64,000 nt of DNA, taken from contig NZ_JACIJF010000011.1 in NCBI RefSeq assembly GCF_014199255.1, positions 1 through 64,000 of the forward strand, written 5' to 3'. The notes beneath the pieces are model-generated. The model saw nothing but the letters and a program-made list of their open reading frames with translations, searched no databases and had not been told where the DNA came from. Positions 30,507-39,363 of this stretch are shown here, piece after piece (the first letter of the stretch is position 1; every line of letters starts with the position of its first letter). This stretch comes from Sphingomonas xinjiangensis. Its GTDB lineage: Bacteria > Pseudomonadota > Alphaproteobacteria > Sphingomonadales > Sphingomonadaceae. The translations under genes were made by a program, and so were the position numbers.

Positions 30507-30800
30507 TCAGCGCACCTTCTTCTTGTACATCGCCAGCATCCGCGCCGTCACCGCAAACCCGCCAAAGATGTTGATGCTCGCCAGCACCACCGCCAGCAGC
30601 CCCAGCCATTTGGACACCGTTCCCCCATTCCCCAACCCGACCGCCGCCGCCGCGATCAGCGCGCCGACGATGATGACCGAGGAAATGGCATTGGTGACCG
30701 CCATCAACGGCGTGTGCAGCGCCGGGGTCACCGACCAGACGACATAATAGCCGACGAAACACGCCAGCACGAAGATCGACAGAATCGAAATGAAGTCCAT
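30507..30800 (-). CDS. pntA2: NAD(P) transhydrogenase subunit alpha part 2
   Basis: A 97-residue membrane subunit with three helices, starting [20 protein letters not shown]. It contains the conserved [19 protein letters not shown] that lines the proton path. In E. coli this region is the C-terminal part of PntA. Alphaproteobacteria commonly encode it separately, as here. It is separated from the soluble alpha subunit (31746-32876) by a PH-domain gene and a DUF559 gene, an unusual interruption. Confidence 0.93.
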   Translation of the reverse strand: MDFISILSIFVLACFVGYYVVWSVTPALHTPLMAVTNAISSVIIVGALIAAAAVGLGNGGTVSKWLGLLAVVLASINIFGGFAVTARMLAMYKKKVR

Positions 30801-30804
30801 GTTC

Positions 30805-31209
30805 CTAATCCTCCCCGGAACGGGGAGGGAGACCATGCGAAGCATGGTGGAGGGGGGCCGGCACAAGCGAGACGATGGAGGCGGTTGCCGCCTCCAAATC
30901 CTGCAAGATGTCGGCCGCTGCAAAGCGCAGCACCCTGTACCCGTTCTCTTTAAGAAATTCGTCGCACCGCAAGTCCTGCGCCGGCTGGTCCCTTCGACCA
31001 TGCACCTTGCCATCCACTTCGATGGCAAGGCCCCGTGCGGCACAATAGAAATCGACCACATGGGGTCTGATCGACTGCTGGCGTCGGAAGTTGGGCCCCA
31101 GCTTCCTGCCACGAAGCTGCTCCCAAAGGATGATCCCCGGCAGCGCCATGGCGCGCCGTCGCTGACGTGCCAGAGCCGCTTCGGGCCGCAGTGCCCGGGG
31201 AGAGCCCAC
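30805..31209 (-). CDS. DUF559 (VSR-like endonuclease fold) protein inside the pnt operon
   Basis: I take the GTG at 31209 as start, giving 134 residues. The frame is open upstream, but that part only translates repeat sequence. The core reads [20 protein letters not shown], then [31 protein letters not shown] and [16 protein letters not shown]. The D...E.D residues of the PD-(D/E)xK-like site are present, so it may be an active nuclease; substrate unknown. Its last 20 codons and its stop lie within one palindromic repeat, and its first codons touch another in opposite orientation. It therefore appears to be cargo or driver of a repeat element that landed between pntA2 and the PH-domain gene. 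Confidence 0.75.
   Translation of the reverse strand: MGSPRALRPEAALARQRRRAMALPGIILWEQLRGRKLGPNFRRQQSIRPHVVDFYCAARGLAIEVDGKVHGRRDQPAQDLRCDEFLKENGYRVLRFAAADILQDLEAATASIVSLVPAPLHHASHGLPPRSGED
30807..30857 (+). repeat. Double-palindrome repeat, left end of DUF559 element
   Basis: It begins AATCCTCCCCGGAACGGGG. Stem one is CCTCCCCG-GAA-CGGGGAGG (30810-30828) and stem two is ACCATGC-GAA-GCATGGT (30832-30848), followed by GGAGGGGGG. Copies in the opposite direction lie at 31203-31320, on the far side of the DUF559 core. Confidence 0.75.
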
Positions 31210-31320
31210 TCCACCACGCTTCGCGCGGTCCCCCTCCCCGTACCGGGGAAGACCAGGAGCGGCAAAGTCGACACCCCTGCGACGCGCTGCGCGCGCCACC
31301 TCCCCTTGCAGGGGAGGATT
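31203..31320 (-). repeat. Two double-palindrome repeats, right end of DUF559 element
   Basis: Read on the minus strand, the outer copy (31320 to about 31272) starts AATCCTCCCCTGCAAGGGG and runs into a GCGCGC-GCA type stem. The inner copy (31250 to 31205) has CCCCG-GTA-CGGGG and then ACCGCGC-GAA-GCGTGGT with one mismatch, followed by GGAG. Both point inward, inverted relative to the copy at 30807-30857. Confidence 0.7.
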
Positions 31321-31363
31321 GTTCATGCCGCGCCACCCACCCGCGCTGCCGAGCTCAAGCGCT

Positions 31364-31732
31364 TCATTTCCGCCCCAGCACATGCTGCGCCAGCAACCGC
31401 TGGATCGCCTCCGGGTCGGCCTTCCTGGAAATCTTCATCTGCAACGGCGCCGCCGTGCTCGACACCCAGATCTTCAGGTCGGCGTCCAGATCCAGCGTCC
31501 CCGCCGTTTCGACCGAAAACCGCACGATCGAGCGGTAGGGCACGCTCATTATCTCGACCTTCGACCCGGTGACGCCCTGCACGTCGACCAGCACGAAACG
31601 CAGGTCGGTCAGGAACGCATGGTCGCGCACCGACCGGAATGCGGCCAGCACTTCCTCACCCGGCAACAGTATCGAGCCGAACTTTTCGGCAATCTGGGCA
31701 ACATCGATTTCGTGCGAACTGAAAATCCCCAT
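31364..31732 (-). CDS. PH-like domain protein
   Basis: 122 residues (MGIFSSHEIDVAQIAEKFGS). The pattern LLPGEEVLAAFRSVRDHAFLTDLRF, then SVPYRSIVRFSVET, DADLKIWV and a C-terminal helix (AIQRLLAQHVLG), fits the bacterial pleckstrin-homology fold found in YvbH-like proteins. The ligand is unknown. It lies 13 bases downstream of pntA1 and is probably part of that transcript. The DUF559 element begins soon after it. Confidence 0.72.
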   Translation of the reverse strand: MGIFSSHEIDVAQIAEKFGSILLPGEEVLAAFRSVRDHAFLTDLRFVLVDVQGVTGSKVEIMSVPYRSIVRFSVETAGTLDLDADLKIWVSSTAAPLQMKISRKADPEAIQRLLAQHVLGRK

Positions 31733-31745
31733 GCGCGCTCCTCCC

Positions 31746-32876
31746 TCAAACCACGTCGGTCAGCAGCCGCGGATGCACGATCCTGCCGCCCTGAGTCAGT
31801 CGGATCGCATCGCCGATTTCGGCGTCCAGCACCGGGTGCCCCGCCTCCTTGTCCCAGAAGGCGCTCAGGAAGTTGAACAGGTTGCGCGCGAACAGCGCCG
31901 ATGCATCGGCCGCCAATCGGCTCGGCACGTTGCGATGCCCGACGATTTTTACGCCGTGCCGCTCGACGATCTCGCCGGCAACCGCACCTTCGACATTGCC
32001 TCCCTGCTCCACTGCCAGATCGACGATCACGCTGCCGGGTTTCATGCTCGCCACCTGCGCGTCGCTGATCAACCGGGGCGCCGGGCGCCCGGGGATCAGC
32101 GCGGTGGTGATGACGATGTCCTGCTTGGCGATGTGGCTCGACACCAAAGCCGCCTGCGCCGCCTTGTAGTCGTCCGACATCTCGCTGGCATAGCCGCCGC
32201 TGCCTTCGCCCTCGATCCCCGCGACATTTTCCACGAACACCGGCTTGGCGCCCAGCGAAAGGATCTGCTCCCTGGTCGCGGGGCGCACATCGGTCGCCGA
32301 CACCTGCGCGCCCAGCCGCCGCGCGGTGGCGATCGCTTGGAGCCCGGCGACGCCCACCCCCATAACGAACACCCGCGCCGCGCTGACGGTGCCGGCAGCC
32401 GTCATCATCATCGGAAAGGCCCGGTCATATTCGTGCGCCGCGTCGAGCACTGCCTTGTACCCCGCCAGGTTCGACTGCGACGACAGCACGTCCATCGATT
32501 GCGCGCGGGTGATGCGCGGCATCCACTCCATCGCCAGCATTTCGGCGCCAATCGCGGCATAGCGCTCGATTCGCGCCCGCTCGCCGAATGGGTTGGCCTG
32601 CCCGATGATCCACGCGCCCGGCTTCAGGCCGCTCAGCGACTCGGGGGCCGGCGTTTGCACCACTAGCACGATGTCGGCATCGGCCAGCACCTCGCCGCGG
32701 TCCCCGATCGCCGCGCCTGCATCGGCAAAGGCCTGGTCCGCAACCGCAGCGCCTACGCCCGCCCCGGCTTCCACCGCGACCTGCGCACCCAGCGCCTTGT
32801 ACTTCTTCACGGTCTCGGGCGAAGCGGCGACCCGCCGTTCGCCGGCTGCCGTCTCCCTAAGGACCGCGATCTTCAC
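31746..32876 (-). CDS. pntA: NAD(P) transhydrogenase subunit alpha part 1
   Basis: 376 residues from a GTG start (MKIAVLRETAAGERRVA). This is the soluble NAD(H)-binding domain I, related to alanine dehydrogenase: RRVAASPETVKKYKALGA, QANPFGER, the Rossmann loop VMGVGVAGLQAIATARRLGA, and the final acidic/HPRLLTDVV end. It partners PntA2 and PntB in the inner-membrane transhydrogenase. Its start codon directly abuts the stop of the small cytochrome oxidase subunit gene, so the two are coupled. Confidence 0.94.
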   Translation of the reverse strand: MKIAVLRETAAGERRVAASPETVKKYKALGAQVAVEAGAGVGAAVADQAFADAGAAIGDRGEVLADADIVLVVQTPAPESLSGLKPGAWIIGQANPFGERARIERYAAIGAEMLAMEWMPRITRAQSMDVLSSQSNLAGYKAVLDAAHEYDRAFPMMMTAAGTVSAARVFVMGVGVAGLQAIATARRLGAQVSATDVRPATREQILSLGAKPVFVENVAGIEGEGSGGYASEMSDDYKAAQAALVSSHIAKQDIVITTALIPGRPAPRLISDAQVASMKPGSVIVDLAVEQGGNVEGAVAGEIVERHGVKIVGHRNVPSRLAADASALFARNLFNFLSAFWDKEAGHPVLDAEIGDAIRLTQGGRIVHPRLLTDVV

Positions 32877-33011
32877 CTAGGTGGCGATCAGGAAAACGAC
32901 CAGCGCCGCCAGCGCCACTGCCGCTGCCGTGCCCCAGGTCATCATCGCCGTGAATCCGCCATAGGTGGCCTGATGTTCGTTGATGTCGGTGATCTCGCCG
33001 GTGTCGGCCAT
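32877..33011 (-). CDS. aa3-type cytochrome c oxidase subunit IV
   Basis: A 44-residue protein starting at ATG 33011: MADTGEITDINEHQATYGGF, then a single transmembrane helix (WGTAAAVALAALVVFLIA). The soluble N-terminus with HQATYGGF and the C-terminal helix are the signature of the short alphaproteobacterial subunit IV. Genes this short are easily missed. The stop TAG at 32879-32877 is followed with no gap by the GTG of pntA. The link to pnt is common in this group and places a respiratory accessory subunit in the transhydrogenase transcript. Confidence 0.88.
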   Translation of the reverse strand: MADTGEITDINEHQATYGGFTAMMTWGTAAAVALAALVVFLIAT

Positions 33012-33173
33012 GCTCGGCTCCTCTGCTGCTCTAAACGGAGCTTAACCGCGCCGCCTCCTGCCCTCAAGTCTGCTGCTCGGTCCAGGTTCCACCCAAGCTT
33101 AAGCCCACCTTTACGCATCGTGGATAACAAAGGCGACCTGATTTGAGACACTCGGGACACGGGAACGCATGCG

Positions 33174-34595
33174 ATGACGCGCAATGGCCAGCGCCTCCTG
33201 ATGCTGATCGACGATGAACCGGCCCAGCGCCGGCTCGTCACCGCCATTGCCGCGCGCCGCGGCTGGCGCACGGTCTGCGTCGGGGATGACGAGACGGCGA
33301 TCGCCACGCTCGGCACGCCCGACGGCATGGCGCTCGACGCCATCCTGCTCGATTCCGCGGCGTCCGATGCCGACGCCGCTGCCCTGCTCGGCGAATTGCG
33401 CGCGCGGCGTCCGCAATTGCCGATTCTGGTGCTCACCGCCAACAGCTCGGTCTCCGCCGCGGTCAGCGCGATGCGCGCTGGCGCCACCGATTTTCTGGTC
33501 AAGCCGCTCGCCTCCGAACGCCTGCTCGCCGCGCTCGACGCCGCGGTTGGGGGTCAGGGCGATGGCGAACTGCGCCCGTTGACCGAGAAGCTCACCGCAA
33601 CGCTCGGCTTCGAGGAAATCGTCGGGTCCGCGCCGCAATTCCGCGCCGCACTCGCCATCGCCGCGAAGTCCGCCCGCGCCCGCGTCCCCGTGCTGATCGA
33701 GGGTGAAAGCGGCGTCGGCAAGGAAGTGGTGGCCGAGGCGATTCACGCCGCCTCCCCGCGCAACAAGAAGGCGATGGTGACGCTCAACTGCCGCGCGATC
33801 CCCGCCAATCTGGTTGAATCAGAGCTGTTCGGGCACGAACGGGGCGCGTTTCCCGGCGCGTTCGAGCGCAAGATCGGCCGCTTCGCCGATGCCGACGGGG
33901 GCACGCTGTTTCTTGACGAAGTCGGTGAGATGCCGCTCGAAGCGCAGGTGAAGCTGCTGCGCGCGCTGCAATCGGGCGACATCCAGCCTTTGGGCGCGCG
34001 GCATGCCCGCGAAGTCGATGTCCGAGTGATCGCCGCCACCAACAAGAGCCTGACCGCCGAAGTCGAGGCAGGGCGCTTCCGCGAAGATCTCTACTACCGG
34101 CTCAACGTCGTCCAGGTCACAATTCCGCCCTTGCGGGATCGGGCCGGCGACGTGCCGGCGCTCGCCCGCCACTTGCTGGCGCGCATCGCCGAGCAGCCTG
34201 GATTGCGGCCGCTCGGCATCACCGACGATGCGCTTCAGCTGCTGCAAACCTATGAATGGCCGGGCAATGTCCGCCAGCTCCAGAACGCGCTGTTCCGCGC
34301 CGCGGTGCTGTGCGACGGCGATGGCCTCACGCGCGCCGATTTCCCGCAGATCGCCCAGCTTGCCGCCGGTCGCCCGGACGGGGTTCCCGCGCAGCCATCG
34401 GGAAATGGCGGGGTGACCTTGTTCCGGGCCGACGGCAATTTGCGCGCACTTGAAGAGATCGAGGCCGACGTCATCCGCCTTGCCATCGGTCATTATCGCG
34501 GCCGCATGACCGAAGTCGCCCGCCGTCTTGGCATCGGTCGTTCGACGCTGTACCGCAAGCTTGGCGAACTGGGGATCGACCAGAGCGCCGCCTGA
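33174..34595 (+). CDS. NtrC-type sigma-54-dependent response regulator, GAFPGA variant
   Basis: 473 residues. The receiver domain ([12 protein letters not shown], phosphoacceptor Asp in AILLDSAAS, Lys in FLVKPLAS) covers about 1-125. The AAA+ domain has Walker A GESGVGKE, Walker [13 protein letters not shown], and the arginine/sensor regions ([26 protein letters not shown]). A Fis-type helix-turn-helix ([19 protein letters not shown]) ends the protein. The loop that touches sigma-54 reads GAFPGA instead of GAFTGA. This may weaken or alter sigma-54 activation. No partner kinase lies beside it. Confidence 0.9.
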   Translation: MTRNGQRLLMLIDDEPAQRRLVTAIAARRGWRTVCVGDDETAIATLGTPDGMALDAILLDSAASDADAAALLGELRARRPQLPILVLTANSSVSAAVSAMRAGATDFLVKPLASERLLAALDAAVGGQGDGELRPLTEKLTATLGFEEIVGSAPQFRAALAIAAKSARARVPVLIEGESGVGKEVVAEAIHAASPRNKKAMVTLNCRAIPANLVESELFGHERGAFPGAFERKIGRFADADGGTLFLDEVGEMPLEAQVKLLRALQSGDIQPLGARHAREVDVRVIAATNKSLTAEVEAGRFREDLYYRLNVVQVTIPPLRDRAGDVPALARHLLARIAEQPGLRPLGITDDALQLLQTYEWPGNVRQLQNALFRAAVLCDGDGLTRADFPQIAQLAAGRPDGVPAQPSGNGGVTLFRADGNLRALEEIEADVIRLAIGHYRGRMTEVARRLGIGRSTLYRKLGELGIDQSAA

Positions 34596-34598
34596 GGC

Positions 34599-35030
34599 TC
34601 AGCGCACTGCAATCAGCCGTGCCTTGGCAATATGCCACCGGGACTTGCTCGCCGGCGCACCCGTGCCCTCGACGACGCGGTGGAGCGTGTAGCGTCCACG
34701 GAAATGCTGGCGGTGCCCGTTCTTCAACGTGGCATAAACGTCGACCGGTACATCGATCCAGCGCTGGCTCATGCCTGCATCGCCGTTGATCGGCGCGCGC
34801 GTGACGACGCGGCTATGCGCCGTCGCGGCAAAACCCGCGCGAAAGGGCCCGAAGCGCTTGCCGCTCGCTGCGCCGTCTCCGTCCCAGCTGCGATACGCCG
34901 TCTGGAAATCACCCCGCTCGATCGCCGCGTAATAGCGCTCGATCACTTGCCGTGCCGCTGCGAGGCTGGTGTCCGGCGTCTGGGCGGCTGCCGGCGAAGT
35001 GATCAGGGCCAGCAAGGCAATCAGACGCAT
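34599..35030 (-). CDS. Secreted hypothetical protein, NTF2-like
   Basis: 143 residues with a Sec signal peptide (MRLIALLALITSPAAAQ, cleavage after AAA or AQ). The mature part starts with a helix ARQVIERYYAAIERGDFQTA, typical of SnoaL/NTF2-like folds. It continues through a beta-sheet with VTRAPINGDAGMSQRWIDVP and the end SRWHIAKARL. No catalytic residues can be assigned. It is convergent with the NtrC-type gene, four bases apart. Confidence 0.65.
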   Translation of the reverse strand: MRLIALLALITSPAAAQTPDTSLAAARQVIERYYAAIERGDFQTAYRSWDGDGAASGKRFGPFRAGFAATAHSRVVTRAPINGDAGMSQRWIDVPVDVYATLKNGHRQHFRGRYTLHRVVEGTGAPASKSRWHIAKARLIAVR

Positions 35031-35082
35031 ACGACCTCCTGAAATGACGGAGCCCCAAGCGCATGACGCCGCACGCCGTTCC

Positions 35083-36165
35083 TCAGCGCGGGATCAGGCC
35101 TGCGTCCTTGCAGCCGCGCCATACCCGCAGCGCCTGGGCGGTCTCGAACACGTCGTGCACCCTGATCAGCTGCGCGCCCAGCTCCGCGCCCTTGATCGCC
35201 AGCGCGATCGATCCGCCCAGCCGCGCATCGGCGGGCGCCTCGTTCGACAGCGCGCCTATCATCCGCTTGCGGCTCGCCCCCAGCACGATGCCGCAGCCGA
35301 TCCCGTGAAACATGGCCAACCCGTTGAGAAGCGCCAGGTTTTCCTGCAGCCCCTTGCCAAAGCCGATGCCCGGATCAATCAGGATCTTGGCCCGGTCCAC
35401 CCCCGCCGCAGCGACTGCGTCGACCCGCGCTTCCAACCACGAGTATACGTCGACAAGAACGTCGAGATAGCCATTTCCCCCATGCGGCCCCTTGGCCGGA
35501 TCGGGCGAATGCATCAGCACCACCGGGCACCCCGCGCGCACCACCACCGCCAGCGCCCGCTCGTCATACAGCAGTGCCGCCACATCGTTGACGACATGTG
35601 CCCCCGCATCCAGCGCAGCCTCCATCACCGATGCCTTGCGCGTGTCGACCGACACCGCCGTGCCGCTGCGCGCCAGCCGCTCGATTGCTGGCACCACGCG
35701 GGCGATCTCGTCACCCTCCCACACGCTCGCCGAACCGGGCCGCGTGGATTCGCCGCCCACATCGATGATCGCCGCCCCCGCCACACTCATGTCCACCCCG
35801 ACTTGCGCAGCGCCCGCCGGATCGCCCACATGATGGACACCGTCGGAGAAGCTATCCGGGGTCACATTGAGGATCCCCATTACCTGAGATTGATCCAGCC
35901 GCAGAACGCGCTCGCCAAGCTGAAGCGGCGCGCGCGGTGCCGTAATGCGCGCGGCGATCTGCGCCAGCCGCTCGTCCTCAGCGACCTCGCCAACCGCGAT
36001 GTCGCGCTGTAGCACCCGCTTGCCACCCTCCACGGCGATCAGCTCATATCCGCCAAACCACGTTAGCCCGCCTGCAAGCCGAGCAACCTCCCCATCACGT
36101 CCGACCGGCGAGTCGACGAAGCGCGTCGGACGCAGATAGAGCTTGGCGGAGGCGGGAAGGTGCAT
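35083..36165 (-). CDS. folP: Dihydropteroate synthase
   Basis: 360 residues from ATG 36165. The catalytic TIM barrel has all the family motifs: VMGILNVTPDSFSDGV, AAIIDVGGESTRPGS, VSVDTRKASVMEAAL, VVNDVAAL, ILIDPGIGFGK, LGASRKRMIG and the terminal IRVHDV. An N-terminal extension of about 90 residues precedes the barrel, as in other alphaproteobacterial enzymes. It joins p-aminobenzoate to the pterin diphosphate in folate synthesis. It is divergent from prfC. Confidence 0.94.
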   Translation of the reverse strand: MHLPASAKLYLRPTRFVDSPVGRDGEVARLAGGLTWFGGYELIAVEGGKRVLQRDIAVGEVAEDERLAQIAARITAPRAPLQLGERVLRLDQSQVMGILNVTPDSFSDGVHHVGDPAGAAQVGVDMSVAGAAIIDVGGESTRPGSASVWEGDEIARVVPAIERLARSGTAVSVDTRKASVMEAALDAGAHVVNDVAALLYDERALAVVVRAGCPVVLMHSPDPAKGPHGGNGYLDVLVDVYSWLEARVDAVAAAGVDRAKILIDPGIGFGKGLQENLALLNGLAMFHGIGCGIVLGASRKRMIGALSNEAPADARLGGSIALAIKGAELGAQLIRVHDVFETAQALRVWRGCKDAGLIPR

Positions 36166-36242
36166 GCCGCTCTTATACCCCCGCAGCCGTGCCGCCGCCA
36201 CTCTATGCTGGAACTGAGGGCAGCCGCAGATTAGAGCAGCCC

Positions 36243-37811
36243 ATGCCTTCCCAAGACCGCCGTACCTTCGCGATCATCTCTCACCCTGACGCGGGCAAGA
36301 CCACGCTGACTGAAAAGCTGCTGCTGTTCGGCGGTGCGATCCACTTGGCTGGCGAAGTGAAAGCGCGCGGCCAGGCCCGGCGCGCCCGCTCCGACTGGAT
36401 GAAGATTGAGCAGCAGCGCGGCATCTCGGTCACTTCATCGGTGATGACGTTCGAACGCAACGGCATCACGTTCAACCTGCTCGACACGCCAGGGCACGAG
36501 GACTTTTCCGAAGATACCTATCGTACGCTGACCGCGGTCGATTCGGCGGTGATGGTGATCGACGTCGCGAAGGGCATCGAAAGCCAGACCCGGAAGCTGT
36601 TCGAGGTCTGCCGACTGCGTAACGTGCCGATCATCACCTTCGTCAACAAGGTCGACCGCGAAGGCCGCGAAGTGTTCAACATCCTTGATGAAGTCGCCAA
36701 CCTGCTCGCTCTCGACGTGACGCCGATGACGTGGCCGGTGGGAATGGGCGGCACCTTCGAAGGCATCTTCGATCTCGCGACCAACCGCCTGCTGCTCCCG
36801 GAGGGCGACAGCCGTGAGTTTCAAGGCAAGGTGATTCAGACCAGCGGCATTGACGACCCGCAACTCGATGCCATCGTATCGCCCGAAAACCTCGCCAAGC
36901 TGCGCGAGGATGTGGAGCTTGCCCAGGCCGGATACCCCGAATTCGATGGTGAGGCGTATCGCAACGGCGATCTGACGCCCGTCTATTTCGGCTCGGCGCT
37001 TAAGGAGTTCGGCGTCGATTCGCTGATCGAGGCGCTCGCGGAGTTCGCACCCCCGCCGCACGCACTGCCGGCCGAACCCGCGCCGGTCTCGCCCGACGCT
37101 GCGCAGGTCACCGGCTTCGTGTTCAAGGTCCAGGCCAATATGGACCCCAATCACCGCGACCGTATCGCCTTCATGCGGCTGGTGTCTGGCACCTTCAAGC
37201 GCGGCATGAAGCTGACGCCAACCGGGCATGGCAAGCCGATCGCGATCCATTCTCCGATCCTGTTCTTTGCCCGCGAGCGCGAACTGGCCGACGAAGCCTT
37301 CCCCGGCGACATCATTGGCATCCCCAACCACGGGGTGCTGCGCGTCGGCGATACGCTGAGCGAAAAGGCCGATGTACGCTTCACCGGGCTACCCAACTTC
37401 GCGCCGGAAATTCTGCGCCGCGTGGCGCTCAAGGACCCGACGAAGACCAAGCAGCTGCGCAAAGCGCTGGACGACATGGCCGAGGAGGGCGTGACTCAAG
37501 TCTTCTATCCCGAGATCGGTTCCAACTGGGTGATCGGCGTGGTCGGCCAGCTGCAGCTCGACGTCCTGCTCAGCCGGCTGGAGGCGGAGTACAAGGTCGC
37601 CGCGGGGCTGGAGATGGCGCCGTTCGAGACCGCGCGCTGGATATCGTCCGAAGATCCCGCGGCGCTCAAAGAGTTCACTGATCTCAATCGCGCGGCGATG
37701 GCCAAGGACCGCGATGGCAACCCGGTATTCCTCGCCAAATCGGCTTGGGAAGTCGGCTACATCGCCGACCGGTATTCCAAGGTGAAGTTCGCGGCCACGC
37801 GCGAGCGCTGA
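36243..37811 (+). CDS. prfC: Peptide chain release factor 3
   Basis: 522 residues from ATG 36243 (MPSQDRRTFAIISHPDAGKT). The GTPase domain has G1 SHPDAGKTTLTEKL, G2 in RGISVTSSVM, G3 DTPGHEDFSEDT and G4 NKVDRE. The beta-barrel domain II and the C-terminal domain with FYPEIGSNWVIGVVGQLQLD follow. It recycles RF1 and RF2 from the ribosome after termination. Length and motifs are normal. Confidence 0.95.
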   Translation: MPSQDRRTFAIISHPDAGKTTLTEKLLLFGGAIHLAGEVKARGQARRARSDWMKIEQQRGISVTSSVMTFERNGITFNLLDTPGHEDFSEDTYRTLTAVDSAVMVIDVAKGIESQTRKLFEVCRLRNVPIITFVNKVDREGREVFNILDEVANLLALDVTPMTWPVGMGGTFEGIFDLATNRLLLPEGDSREFQGKVIQTSGIDDPQLDAIVSPENLAKLREDVELAQAGYPEFDGEAYRNGDLTPVYFGSALKEFGVDSLIEALAEFAPPPHALPAEPAPVSPDAAQVTGFVFKVQANMDPNHRDRIAFMRLVSGTFKRGMKLTPTGHGKPIAIHSPILFFARERELADEAFPGDIIGIPNHGVLRVGDTLSEKADVRFTGLPNFAPEILRRVALKDPTKTKQLRKALDDMAEEGVTQVFYPEIGSNWVIGVVGQLQLDVLLSRLEAEYKVAAGLEMAPFETARWISSEDPAALKEFTDLNRAAMAKDRDGNPVFLAKSAWEVGYIADRYSKVKFAATRER

Positions 37812-37820
37812 GTCGGAAAG

Positions 37821-37848
37821 AGCCGGACAGCCTCTCGGCTGCCCGGCT
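37821..37848 (+). terminator. Stem-loop after prfC
   Basis: AGCCGG-A-CAGCC, loop TCTC, GGCTG-C-CCGGCT: an eleven-pair stem with one internal mismatch, ten bases after the prfC stop. No T run follows, so termination may need Rho or be partial. Confidence 0.4.
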
Positions 37849-37975
37849 CCCGTGCGACCCGAAGAGCCTTGCTCTCGGAACGATCTCCTGATGGATCAGC
37901 GCGAGCGGCGGCGCGAGTCGGGAAAGATGCGCGCGGGACCAGCCCCAGCCGGCACTTCACCGCCCGGTCATCTAC

Positions 37976-39232
37976 CTAAGCGATCCAGCCGCGGCGCAGC
38001 GGCCGCATGGCGAACAGCGCCAGAATGCCCGCAAGCACGTAGAAGCCGAGGCAGAACACGGCACCATAGCGAAGCGCCTCGGCGCCGTGGCTCGCCTTGA
38101 GCACCTCCGAAAGATACCCCATCAGCAGCGGGCCCAGCCCCAAGCCGATCAGGTTGTTTATCAGCAGGAAGCTCCCCGATGCCGTGGCCCGCATATGCTG
38201 CGGCACCATGTGCTGAACGGCGGTCGTCACCGGACCGAGCCAAAGGATGTTCAGCCCATTGGGGATCAGCAGCAACAGCCAGGCAAGCGTGGGGTTTGGC
38301 GTGAGCAGTCCAGCGGCAAACAAAGGTGCCGTGATCAGCCAGGCGATCGCCGGCAACCGCGCATACCATGCCCGGTCTGCACTGCCGAGCCTGTCAGCCA
38401 ACCACCCTCCCGCAAACACGCCAGCGGTCCCGCCAATCAGAAGGAGGGAAGCCGTGAACTGGCCGGTACCCACCAGATCGAAGCCGAAATTGCTCATGAA
38501 CACCGACGGCGTCCACAGCGCCAGGCCGTAGCCGCACAGCGAACTGAACGATGCCGCGAGCGCCATCATCCAGAAGGCAGGTTTACGAGCAAGGATGCCG
38601 AAGGCGGCGCTGGTAGGCGCGGCCTCGGTCGAGCGTGCGTGCGGCAGGTCCCGCACCACTAGGCGCAAGACTGGCGCGACGATGAGCCCGGCAATGCCCA
38701 TTACGATGAATGCCGCCCGCCAATTCACCAGCGCAGCAATATAGGCGCCCAGTAAGGTGCCCGAGGCCAGCCCGACAGGTATGCCGAGCGAGTAGATGGC
38801 GAGCGCACGAGCGCGCCGTTCGGGAGGGAAATAATCGGAGATTATTGCATATGATGGCGCCACACCGCCAGCTTCGCCCACACCGACGCCGAGCCGAAAC
38901 AGGAACAGCTGCCAATAGCCTGTGGCGATCCCACACAGGCCGGTAAACGCGCTCCACACGGCAAGCGAGGCGGCGATCACCCCTGACCGGCTGGTTCGAT
39001 CGGCCAGATAAGCCAGCGGCACGCCAAGAACCGCATAAAGCAACGCGAAGGCCAATCCGCCGATCGCTCCGAATTCGGTGTTGCTCAGTCGCAGATCCGC
39101 CTTGATCGGCCCGGCGAGAATGCCGAGTATCTGCCGGTCGAGAAAATCAAACGTGTAGACAAGCAGCAGCATGGCCAACACCAGGCCGCGGCGGGGAACC
39201 GCCACAGGGTCTACGAAACGGGCAGGAGTCAT
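37976..39232 (-). CDS. MFS transporter, Spinster-like group
   Basis: 418 residues from ATG 39232 (MTPARFVDPVAVPRRG) with twelve predicted membrane helices. Features include the FLDRQILGILAGPIKADLRL start, the loop motif LADRTSRSGVI between helices 2 and 3, FRLGVGVGEAGGVAPSYAII, and a second-half copy WLADRLGS. This set matches the Spinster-related MFS proteins of sphingomonads, often linked to uptake of lipids or aromatic compounds. The substrate cannot be named. It is convergent with prfC. Confidence 0.88.
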   Translation of the reverse strand: MTPARFVDPVAVPRRGLVLAMLLLVYTFDFLDRQILGILAGPIKADLRLSNTEFGAIGGLAFALLYAVLGVPLAYLADRTSRSGVIAASLAVWSAFTGLCGIATGYWQLFLFRLGVGVGEAGGVAPSYAIISDYFPPERRARALAIYSLGIPVGLASGTLLGAYIAALVNWRAAFIVMGIAGLIVAPVLRLVVRDLPHARSTEAAPTSAAFGILARKPAFWMMALAASFSSLCGYGLALWTPSVFMSNFGFDLVGTGQFTASLLLIGGTAGVFAGGWLADRLGSADRAWYARLPAIAWLITAPLFAAGLLTPNPTLAWLLLLIPNGLNILWLGPVTTAVQHMVPQHMRATASGSFLLINNLIGLGLGPLLMGYLSEVLKASHGAEALRYGAVFCLGFYVLAGILALFAMRPLRRGWIA

Positions 39233-39285
39233 GCGGCACTCCGTTCGAGGTGTTGCGGGCATATGGCTCCAGCTACCGTCTCCCG

Positions 39286-39325
39286 GCCTCGCATGGCCAT
39301 CCTGAAGCGGATGGCCATGCGAGGC
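39286..39325 (-). terminator. Perfect 17-base inverted repeat
   Basis: GCCTCGCATGGCCATCC (39286-39302), six-base loop, and its exact complement at 39309-39325. It lies 38 bases after the YceD stop and 53 bases before the MFS start. It could end the chaperone/YceD transcript or act in the MFS leader. There is no T run. Confidence 0.55.
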
Positions 39326-39363
39326 AAGTGCCACCCTGCGGGCTAGCAGCGATCAGCCGTCGC

